Source of the DNA: Terriglobia bacterium
GTDB taxonomy: Bacteria > Acidobacteriota > UBA6911
Assembly: GCA_020072565.1 (NCBI GenBank)
Contig: JAIQGI010000017.1
Coordinates: 1-64,000 of the forward strand
Direction: 5' to 3'
Length of the DNA stretch: 64,000 bases
Shown here in pieces: positions 57,636-64,000 of this stretch. The notes beneath the pieces are model-generated. The model was not told where the DNA came from, made no database searches, and saw only the letters and a program-made list of their open reading frames with translations. Both the position numbers and the translations under genes were made by a program. Each line of letters opens with the position of its first letter. Position 1 is the stretch's first letter.

Positions 57636-58844
57636 GTGAGACGAAGCGCAATTGATCCTCGAGTGTTGATGGCGAACTTCCTGCGGGTGGCTGCACATCC
57701 TTGGATTGCGGCCAGGCTGGCCGCATTGCAGGGGGAGAAGTGGTTTTTCGACGCCCTGTACCCGCGGTCGGCCGAAGGCCGTGCGAGCCGGATCCGGCAG
57801 GTAGGCATCCGGATCACCGATCTCTGCAACCTGCGGTGCCGCACCTGCGGCCAGTGGGGGGAAGGCGGATTCCTGCTCCAGCATGATCCCAAGGCTCTGA
57901 AACAGGACGAGGTGACTCCCGCGCGTTACCAGCAGGTGTTTGCCGATCTGGTTGCCCACGGGCATCGGCCGATCCTGTATTTCTGGGGTGGAGAGCCCAT
58001 GCTGTATCCAGGCATTCTGGAGCTTGTGGCGACGGGCGCGCGCCTGCAGCTGCCCGTGGCCATCGCCACCAACGGCACACGCGTCGCCGCGGCGGCTGAA
58101 CAGCTGGTCCGTGCTCCGCTGTTCCTTCTGCAAATCTCCATCGATGGCCATACTGCGGATCTGCACAACCGTCTTCGTCCCGCCACCGGCAGAGGAGACA
58201 ACTTCCAGGCGATCGAATCGGGTCTTGAGGCGGTCCACAAGGCGCGAACGCGGCGGACGGGGCTGCCGATGATCGCTTCGCTGACGACGATCTCGAGAGA
58301 GAATGGCGCCCATCTGATCGACATCTATGACACGTTCCGGGAGCGGGTGGACATGTTCGTTTTCTACCTTTCCTGGTGGATCGACGAGGCGGATGCCGCG
58401 GCCCACGAACAGGATTTCTCGCGGCGGTTCGGGTCGAAGCCGACGCTTCACCGCGGATGGATCGGACAATGGAAGGCCGACGATCACACCGGCCTCGCCG
58501 GACAGATCGAGGCCCTGCTGTCACGATCGCGCGAGCCGGGCGCAGTACCCGTTACCTTCATTCCATTCTTGCGCGGGGAAGAGGCGCTGGCGGCGTACTA
58601 CACCAACCACCGGGAACGGTTCGGCTACGACCAGTGTATTTCCATCTTTCAGGTGATAGAGGTGAACAGCAACGGTGATGTGTCCCCCTGCCGCGATTAC
58701 CACGATTATGTCGTGGGCAACGTCAAGACCACCACGTTGTCAGAATTGTGGAACTCTGAACGCTACCTTGCGTTCCGGCGCAGTCTCGCAACCGAAGGGC
58801 TGATGCCGGTCTGTTCGCGTTGTTGCGGCCTGATGGGATATTGA
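57636..58844 (+). CDS. Radical SAM/SPASM domain protein
   Basis: 402 aa from a GTG preceded by GGAG (an ATG at 57669 is also possible). The 4Fe-4S motif CNLRCRTC (C64, C68, C71) is followed by YFWGGEPMLYPG, LQISIDGHTADLHNRLRP, and a C-terminal SPASM-type segment (VNSNGDVSPCRDYHDYVVGN, then LSELWNSERY and CSRCCG). SPASM proteins modify peptides or glycans, or act as maturases. The following gene, 11 bp downstream, is a membrane glycosyltransferase, and the pair is likely one operon acting on a common glycan or lipid. No small precursor peptide gene was found nearby. Confidence 0.85.
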   Translation: MRRSAIDPRVLMANFLRVAAHPWIAARLAALQGEKWFFDALYPRSAEGRASRIRQVGIRITDLCNLRCRTCGQWGEGGFLLQHDPKALKQDEVTPARYQQVFADLVAHGHRPILYFWGGEPMLYPGILELVATGARLQLPVAIATNGTRVAAAAEQLVRAPLFLLQISIDGHTADLHNRLRPATGRGDNFQAIESGLEAVHKARTRRTGLPMIASLTTISRENGAHLIDIYDTFRERVDMFVFYLSWWIDEADAAAHEQDFSRRFGSKPTLHRGWIGQWKADDHTGLAGQIEALLSRSREPGAVPVTFIPFLRGEEALAAYYTNHRERFGYDQCISIFQVIEVNSNGDVSPCRDYHDYVVGNVKTTTLSELWNSERYLAFRRSLATEGLMPVCSRCCGLMGY

Positions 58845-58855
58845 TCTGAGGGATC

Positions 58856-60043
58856 ATGATCGAGTGGATGCTGTGGGGATTGATAGCAGCGTTGGCCGGA
58901 TCGCTTGCGGGGCTGGTATGGGCCGCTCGACGTGCTATCCTGGCCATTCCCGCACCGGTCACCTCTGCCCCCAGTCGCCGCGTGGCGGTGATCGTGCCGG
59001 TTGCCGGGCTGGGCGAACCGATTGAAGCATCGATTCACTCGCTGCTGAACCAGACCCATTCGTCCTTTGAGGTGGTGGTGGTCTTGCGGGATGCAGAAGA
59101 CCCGGCGGCCGCGGCGGTCCAGGCGGCCATCCGGGGAAAAGCGGCCGCGACCTGTGTTTTTGCCGGTCCGGCGACTGCGTGCGGCCAGAAGAATCACAAC
59201 CTGTTGGCCGGGGTGGCTGAGGTCGGAGATCGCGCCGAGGTGCTGGTGTTTGCGGACGCGGGCCACGTGTTCCCCGCCGGATGGCTGGATCGCCTGGTGG
59301 CGCCGATCGGCCGCGGCGAGGCGGAGGTGACAAGCGGTTATCATGCGGTCAGACCGGCGAATGGGAAATTCGTGCCGTGGATTTACGCCGCCTGTGTCGA
59401 GATGATGCATGTCACCCAGAATGCGCCCGGGTTACGGCAGCCGTGGGGCGGAGCCATGGCGATCTCGCGCCCGACATTTGAACGGCTGAAGGTTGCGGAC
59501 ACCTGGCGCACTTCGGTGGTGGATGACGTGTCGCTGGCACGCGTTCTCAGAGCCCACCGCGTCAAGGTTCTCCTCGTGCCTCTGTTGCGCCTGGAAACGT
59601 CGGTGGCCACATTGAATCTGCACGACTTGTTTGAATGGCTGGTGCGCCAGCTTCAGTATATACGCTTCATTTTTCCGGGCAGCTGGATCTTGATGGGCCT
59701 GTGGGGCCTCCTGCAAATCGCCGCCTTGGGTGCGGCGGCGGTACTGGTAGTGATGGGCACGGTGAGCCTGGCATCAGTCCTGCTGCTGGCCGCGCTCGAT
59801 CTCGCGGTGCTGGCCGTACTCCTGCTCCAGATCCGGCTTCTGCACCCCGTGCCATGCCCGCCGGTCCGGTGGCTGGCCGCAAGCGCGGTGTCGCTGTTGA
59901 TCCTCTGTGCGGCTCATGCGGCGGCCGGGCTGCGCCGCGAGATCAGGTGGCGGGGCATCTGCTACCAGGTGAAGAGCGGGGGCCGGGTGGTCGAGATCCG
60001 TCACCCTGGTTCCCTGATCAGGGCCGAGCGCGCAGGCGCCTAG
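58856..60043 (+). CDS. Membrane glycosyltransferase family 2 (HpnI/ceramide-glucosyltransferase-like)
   Basis: 395 aa. An N-terminal membrane segment (WGLIAALAGSLAGLVWAARR) is followed by the GT2 domain: VAVIVPVAGLGEPIEASIHS, ACGQKNHNLLAG, VFADAGHVFPAGWLDRL (the DxD position reads DAG), GGAMAISRPTFERL and VVDDVSLARVL (the catalytic-type Asp pair). Three C-terminal membrane segments (WILMGLWGLLQIAALGAA, ASVLLLAALDLAVLAVL and WLAASAVSLLILCAAHAA) fit the hopanoid-associated or sphingolipid glycosyltransferase group. The donor and lipid acceptor are unknown. GAGGGATC precedes the ATG. Confidence 0.85.
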   Translation: MIEWMLWGLIAALAGSLAGLVWAARRAILAIPAPVTSAPSRRVAVIVPVAGLGEPIEASIHSLLNQTHSSFEVVVVLRDAEDPAAAAVQAAIRGKAAATCVFAGPATACGQKNHNLLAGVAEVGDRAEVLVFADAGHVFPAGWLDRLVAPIGRGEAEVTSGYHAVRPANGKFVPWIYAACVEMMHVTQNAPGLRQPWGGAMAISRPTFERLKVADTWRTSVVDDVSLARVLRAHRVKVLLVPLLRLETSVATLNLHDLFEWLVRQLQYIRFIFPGSWILMGLWGLLQIAALGAAAVLVVMGTVSLASVLLLAALDLAVLAVLLLQIRLLHPVPCPPVRWLAASAVSLLILCAAHAAAGLRREIRWRGICYQVKSGGRVVEIRHPGSLIRAERAGA

Positions 60044-60114
60044 TTCGATGGCATGAATCGGGAATCCCCAAGCTCAGGCCGCACTTCAGGTCTCCGGCAT
60101 TTCACTTCACCGGG

Positions 60115-60777
60115 CTACTCGCGAACTTCCGCGTGGTGACGGACGTCGATGCCTTTTACATAAAAGAGCACGTCCTCTGCGATGTTGGTGGAGTGGTCGG
60201 CAATCCGTTCCAGATTGCGAACCACCGAGAGCAGGCTCAGCGCCTGAGGTATGTTTCTCGGTGCTTGCTCCATGAAGCTGATCAGCTCGTGGATGCTTGC
60301 GGTTCGCAGATCATCGACGGCATCATCGGAAGCCAGCACGCTGCGGGCGAGCTGTTCATCGCGGGTAACAAACGAATCCAGGGCCTTCCGCACCATGGAC
60401 TGCACCAGCGCTCCTATGTGAGGTATATCAATCAGCGGTTTGATGACCGGTTCCTGAATCAGCTCGAGGGCCCGTTGGGCGATATTCACGGCGAGGTCGC
60501 CCATGCGCTCCAGGTCGTTGTTGATTTTGAGAGCCGCCGTAATCAGCCGCAGGTCCACGGCCATCGGCTGCTGCAGCGCCAGAAGCTTGATGGCAAGATC
60601 GTCGATTTCGATTTCCATCTGATTGATCCTTGCCTCGTTTTTCAAGACATCCTCGGCAAGCGACGGGTCTTTCTGGACCACCGCCGTGATGCTATGGTGG
60701 ATCGCCGTCTCCACAAGCGAACTCATTTCAAGAAGTTTGCACTTGAGCTGCTCGAGCTCTCGGTCAAAGTGGCGCAA
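60115..60777 (-). CDS. phoU: Phosphate transport regulator PhoU
   Basis: 220 aa, a duplicated three-helix bundle. Each half has a metal-binding motif: LKINNDLERMGDLAVNIAQR and LSVVRNLERIADHSTNIAED (the E/DxxxD pattern of PhoU). It represses the Pho response when phosphate is ample by linking PstB to the PhoR/PhoB pair. The start is TTG 60777, with GGGAGGC 4 nt upstream. It ends the pst operon, 24 bp after pstB. No phoR/phoB genes are in the window. Confidence 0.93.
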   Translation of the reverse strand: MRHFDRELEQLKCKLLEMSSLVETAIHHSITAVVQKDPSLAEDVLKNEARINQMEIEIDDLAIKLLALQQPMAVDLRLITAALKINNDLERMGDLAVNIAQRALELIQEPVIKPLIDIPHIGALVQSMVRKALDSFVTRDEQLARSVLASDDAVDDLRTASIHELISFMEQAPRNIPQALSLLSVVRNLERIADHSTNIAEDVLFYVKGIDVRHHAEVRE

Positions 60778-60801
60778 GGTGCCTCCCTGCTCCGGCCGGG
60801 G

Positions 60802-61593
60802 TTATCCGAACCTGCCGGTGATATAGTCTTCGGTGGCCTGGATCCTGGGCCGCTCGAAGATGATTTTGGTCGTGTCAAATTCAATCAATTTGCCGAGCAG
60901 GAAAAACCCGGTGTAATCGGCAACCCGCGCGGCCTGCTGCATGTTGTGAGTTACGATCACAATGCTGCAGCTGTCCTTGATCCGGAAAAGCAGCTCCTCG
61001 ATCTTGGCGGCAGCAATGGGGTCAAGTGCCGAACAAGGCTCGTCGAGGAGAAGCACCTCCGGGTTCACGGCCAGCGCCCGGGCAATGCATAACCGTTGCT
61101 GCTGGCCGCCTGAAAGCTCATGCGCCGACTTGTGGAGCTTGTCCTTCACCTCGTCCCAGAGCGCCGCCCGCTGCAGACTGCGCACTACCGCTGCTTCGAG
61201 ATCCGGTTTGCGCCTGGTCCCGTTCACTTTCAGACCGTAGGCGACATTGTCAAAAATCGACTTCGGGAACGGATTCGATTTCTGGAACACCATGCCTACA
61301 CGCAACCGCAGTTGCGACACTTCGATGCCGAGGATGTTTTCGCCGTCGAGAAGCACATCACCCTCGACGCGCGTGTTGCGGACCGTCTCGTACATGCGGT
61401 TGAGAACGCGCAGGAACGTCGATTTTCCGCATCCGGAAGGACCAATGAATGCAGTGATCCTGTTGGCATGGATGTCCAGGCTGACGTCATGAATTGCCTG
61501 ATAAGCACCATAATAGAAGTTCAAGTGCGACGACTTCAGCTTGGGAAGTCCCTGGATGTCGGCCTCGGGTTCATTGGCAGGATTCGTCGTCAT
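60802..61593 (-). CDS. pstB: Phosphate ABC transporter ATP-binding protein PstB
   Basis: 263 aa from ATG 61593; an upstream in-frame GTG (61650) would add 19 residues and sits 4 nt after the pstA stop, so a coupled start there cannot be excluded. Walker [19 protein letters not shown]-loop [20 protein letters not shown], signature [18 protein letters not shown], Walker [16 protein letters not shown] and [13 protein letters not shown]: all PstB-specific phrases. It hydrolyses ATP for high-affinity phosphate import. Confidence 0.95.
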   Translation of the reverse strand: MTTNPANEPEADIQGLPKLKSSHLNFYYGAYQAIHDVSLDIHANRITAFIGPSGCGKSTFLRVLNRMYETVRNTRVEGDVLLDGENILGIEVSQLRLRVGMVFQKSNPFPKSIFDNVAYGLKVNGTRRKPDLEAAVVRSLQRAALWDEVKDKLHKSAHELSGGQQQRLCIARALAVNPEVLLLDEPCSALDPIAAAKIEELLFRIKDSCSIVIVTHNMQQAARVADYTGFFLLGKLIEFDTTKIIFERPRIQATEDYITGRFG

Positions 61594-61654
61594 GATGATC
61601 CGCGTATCATGGGAGTTCCTGGGAGTCTGCGTTGCGCCAAGTTGAGTCACGGCT

Positions 61655-62509
61655 TTATCTCGGTTTGTGGGAGAAGCCGGTCGAGAGGATCGACCGGGCG
61701 GTCACATTGACAAGGAGCACCAGCATCAACAGCAGGAAACCCGCGGCCCAGGCCTGTCGATGCCAGTCCGGATACGGCGCGATGGCATAGGTGAAAATCA
61801 TGACAGGCAGAGTGGCGGTAGGCTGATTCCAGCCCGAACTCCAGAATTGGTTATTCAGGCTTGTGAACAGCAGCGGCGCAGTCTCACCTGCGACGCGCGC
61901 CAGATTCAACATCATTCCGGAGACGATTCCGCGAAACGCCGCGGGAATCACGACAGTTGCGATCGTCCTCCATTTCGGGGCGCCGAGAGCCATCGCGCCT
62001 TCGCGCAACGACGCCGGGACTGCGCGCAGAAACTCCTCCGTACTCCGCAGCGCAATGGGAATCATCATGATCCCGAGAGCAACCCCTCCGGCAAATGCAG
62101 AGAAGTGCTTCATCCTTAAGATGAGCAGAGTGTAGACAAAAATGCCCATGACGATGGAAGGCACTCCGTTCAACAGGTCCGTGACAAAGCGAACCACGGA
62201 AGAGAAAGCCGCCCCACCGTACTCCGAGAGGTAGACACCCGCCAGAAAACCGATGGGGACTCCAATCAGGGCGGCAAGCAGCAGTACCTTGGCGCTGCCG
62301 AGGATTGCGTTGGCCATCCCGCCGCCGGTTTCTCCCACCGGGACCGGCAGCCTGGTGAAGAAACTCCAGTTCAGGGCACCCCCGCCTTTAACCAGCAGGT
62401 AGCCGATGAGATAGAATAGGACACTTATGGCAAGAAGAGTGCACAACCCGGTTGCGGTCAGCATCACGGTGTTAACGGCTTTTCGGCGCAACGACAATCT
62501 CCTCATCAT
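61655..62509 (-). CDS. pstA: Phosphate ABC transporter permease PstA
   Basis: 284 aa with six hydrophobic segments ([36 protein letters not shown] and others). EAA-loop region ([20 protein letters not shown]) contacts Pst[16 protein letters not shown] and [14 protein letters not shown] are PstA-typical. Its start overlaps the pstC stop (ATGA). Forms the phosphate channel with PstC. Confidence 0.95.
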   Translation of the reverse strand: MMRRLSLRRKAVNTVMLTATGLCTLLAISVLFYLIGYLLVKGGGALNWSFFTRLPVPVGETGGGMANAILGSAKVLLLAALIGVPIGFLAGVYLSEYGGAAFSSVVRFVTDLLNGVPSIVMGIFVYTLLILRMKHFSAFAGGVALGIMMIPIALRSTEEFLRAVPASLREGAMALGAPKWRTIATVVIPAAFRGIVSGMMLNLARVAGETAPLLFTSLNNQFWSSGWNQPTATLPVMIFTYAIAPYPDWHRQAWAAGFLLLMLVLLVNVTARSILSTGFSHKPR

Positions 62510-63495
62510 CGGGCCCCCTTTGCCGTGGTCGTGAGTATGAGCAGCCGCGCGGCTCCGTTGATAATGATGGTGAGCGCAAACAGCACCAATCCCAGCTCGA
62601 TCAGCGAGCTCAAATACAGGTCGCCCGCGGCCTCGGCAAACTCATTGGCGATGACCGCGGCAATTGAGTAACCGGGAGCAAGCAGTGAGGCCGAAATTTT
62701 CGGGCTGTTTCCGATCACCATGGTCACGGCCATGGTTTCACCCAGCGTCCGCGCCAAAGCCAGGAAAATCGAGCCCACAATTCCACTGCGCGCGCATGGG
62801 ATGACCACTTGCCAGGTCGACTCCCATCTCGTCGCCCCCAAAGCCAGCGCCGCCTCGCGTAGGTCTCTTGGCACAGCGAGCAGGACCTCGCGGGATATGG
62901 AGATGATAAAGGGTACGATCATTACCGACAGGAGCACGCCGGCGGTGAAGATGCTCACGCCATAAAAGGCGCCGGAGAAAATCGGAAGAAATCCGAGGAC
63001 GGATTTCAAGACGGGAACCGCCTCTTGCAGGACGGGAACCAGCACAAAGATGCCGACGAGCCCAATGATGACGCTCGGAACCGCGGCCAGCAGTTCAATC
63101 AGGAACGTCAGGGCATCGGAAACCCTCGGCGGAGCGAGCTCGGCCAGGAAGATGGCGGCGCCCACGCCCAGCGGAATCGCAAACACAAGCGCCAGGGCGG
63201 ACGTAACTACGGTTCCATATATGAAAGGCAGCGCGCCGAAATGGCCGGCGATGGGGTCCCAGGTTTGCGTGAAAAGAAAGCCCCAGCCGAACTTGTGGCG
63301 AGCAAGCGCCGAATGCAGCCACAACTCGTAAACAAGCAAGACCGTGAGCGCCACAATGGCCGAGGCGCTGGAAAAAACAATGCCGTAGGCGATGCGGTCT
63401 CCGCTCAGGGCGCGCCGCAGGAACCCCCGGGCCGGGACACCCGAAGCCCGCCCCGAGGGCCGCCTGTCCTGACTGATACTGGCCGATGTCGCCAT
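62506..63495 (-). CDS. pstC: Phosphate ABC transporter permease PstC
   Basis: 329 aa. A basic N-terminal extension is followed by membrane segments, FLAELAPPRVSDALTFLIEL, AAVPSVIIGLVGIFVLVP, and the EAA loop VPRDLREAALALGATRWEST. GETMAVTMVIGNSP is the standard PstC C-terminal motif. Start MATSASISQD at 63495, one base after the pstS stop. Pairs with PstA. Confidence 0.95.
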   Translation of the reverse strand: MATSASISQDRRPSGRASGVPARGFLRRALSGDRIAYGIVFSSASAIVALTVLLVYELWLHSALARHKFGWGFLFTQTWDPIAGHFGALPFIYGTVVTSALALVFAIPLGVGAAIFLAELAPPRVSDALTFLIELLAAVPSVIIGLVGIFVLVPVLQEAVPVLKSVLGFLPIFSGAFYGVSIFTAGVLLSVMIVPFIISISREVLLAVPRDLREAALALGATRWESTWQVVIPCARSGIVGSIFLALARTLGETMAVTMVIGNSPKISASLLAPGYSIAAVIANEFAEAAGDLYLSSLIELGLVLFALTIIINGAARLLILTTTAKGAR

Positions 63496-63496
63496 C

Positions 63497-64000
63497 CTAT
63501 TTCACTTTGGCAATCGCTTTCATTTCCTTTGCCACCACTTCCTTTGGAAGCATGGCATAGCTCAGGCTCTCGGTCATTGACTGCCCTGAGGTAAGCATCC
63601 AGTGCAGGAAATCGGTGATGACCTTGAGCTTTGTCTTGTCCTCGATCTTCTCCGGGACCAGGAGCCAGGTGAATGTCGAGATCGGGTAGGCATCTTTGCC
63701 GGGGGAATTCGTGATCGAGATCCGAAAATCATCCGGCATGCTCTTGGCGGCGCCGGCAGCAGCCGCGGTGACGCTGGCAAGGTCCGGCTTGATGAAGCGA
63801 CCCTCGGCGTTCTTGATGCTGGCGTAAGGAAGCTGATTCTGAACCGCATAGATCAGTTCCACGTAGCCGATCGCTCCCGCCGTCTGCTTGACCTGCCCGG
63901 TGACTCCCTCATTGCCCTTGCCCCCCAGGCCAACAGGCCAATTCACTGCAGCGCCCTTGCCGACTCTGGAGTTCCACTCTGCGCTGACTTTGGATAGATA
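63497..64000 (-). CDS. pstS: Phosphate-binding protein PstS (5' end beyond window)
   Basis: The C-terminal 167 residues only; the frame is open to the window end. WPVGLGGKGNEGVTGQVKQT and GAIGYVELIYAVQNQLPY are phosphate-contacting segments of PstS, and FTWLLVPEKIEDKTKLKVIT and LHWMLTSGQSMTESLSYAML complete the fold. It binds phosphate in the periplasm and delivers it to PstCA. First gene of the operon; its promoter lies outside. Confidence 0.95.
   Translation of the reverse strand, partial: YLSKVSAEWNSRVGKGAAVNWPVGLGGKGNEGVTGQVKQTAGAIGYVELIYAVQNQLPYASIKNAEGRFIKPDLASVTAAAAGAAKSMPDDFRISITNSPGKDAYPISTFTWLLVPEKIEDKTKLKVITDFLHWMLTSGQSMTESLSYAMLPKEVVAKEMKAIAKVK

Noticed and set aside
1-64000. tRNA, rRNA, tmRNA or RNase P RNA genes
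   Set aside because: I looked through the gaps over 150 bp for tRNA-like elements and known conserved cores and saw none; a covariance-model scan would be decisive.

Overview
The window is a GC-rich bacterial chromosome segment, and everything in it fits Acidobacteriota. The evidence is indirect. It includes a secreted protein with tandem two-fold repeats followed by carboxypeptidase-regulatory-like domains, a large periplasmic M14 peptidase beside a lipoprotein M49 dipeptidyl peptidase, a multicopper oxidase with C-terminal adhesin-like repeats, and many intergenic 'phrase' repeats. There is no rRNA gene, and I found no tRNA gene or CRISPR array, so the assignment is an inference from gene content only.

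Layout. 1-4414: 5' part of a very long multicopper oxidase (minus strand). 5102-16085: an ABC-transporter-dependent surface polysaccharide locus with two methyltransferase-type proteins, an IS110 transposase remnant, a radical SAM protein, Wzt/Wzm-type exporter subunits and a glycosyltransferase on the minus strand, and a divergent glycosyltransferase-epimerase pair. 16201-21639: a mutasome-type operon (DUF72 protein, ImuB-like inactive Y-family polymerase, four-helix-bundle protein, DnaE2-type polymerase). 21850-30536: pterin dehydratase, a modular secreted protein, aminotransferase, a dense 0.7-kb repeat island containing a well-defined MITE, homoserine dehydrogenase, SDR and proline dehydrogenase. 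30720-40962: an atypical class A penicillin-binding protein, small proteins, a zinc-ribbon gene too short for routine calling, a YhaN/YhaO (SbcC/SbcD-like) pair with a DEDD exonuclease, and a beta-CASP hydrolase. 41117-49941: an orphan ABC ATPase, a DHH-like/CPBP-like fusion, twin lipoproteins and two large peptidases. 50067-60043: a multi-PAS hybrid histidine kinase, leuS, a single-domain response regulator, and a radical SAM/SPASM-glycosyltransferase pair. 60115-64000: the pstSCAB-phoU phosphate operon, with pstS cut by the window end.

How genes work together. The exporter pair moves a glycan assembled by the neighbouring glycosyltransferases. A shared domain of about 80 residues (SHW...STxDNSDP) occurs both in the exporter ATPase and in the adjacent radical SAM protein and links them functionally. 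The imuB-dnaE2 operon should provide inducible translesion synthesis. The YhaN/YhaO/DEDD nuclease set looks like a DNA-end processing unit. PhoU and PstSCAB handle phosphate uptake.

The most unusual signals lie between genes. An AT-rich hairpin repeat (core ATTTTGGATT) sits at the 3' ends of several genes and contributes their stop codons in four cases. A palindrome, (A/C)CTAGG-N6-CCTAGT, occurs upstream of three unlinked genes. A 196-bp MITE has 24-bp terminal inverted repeats and an 8-bp target duplication.
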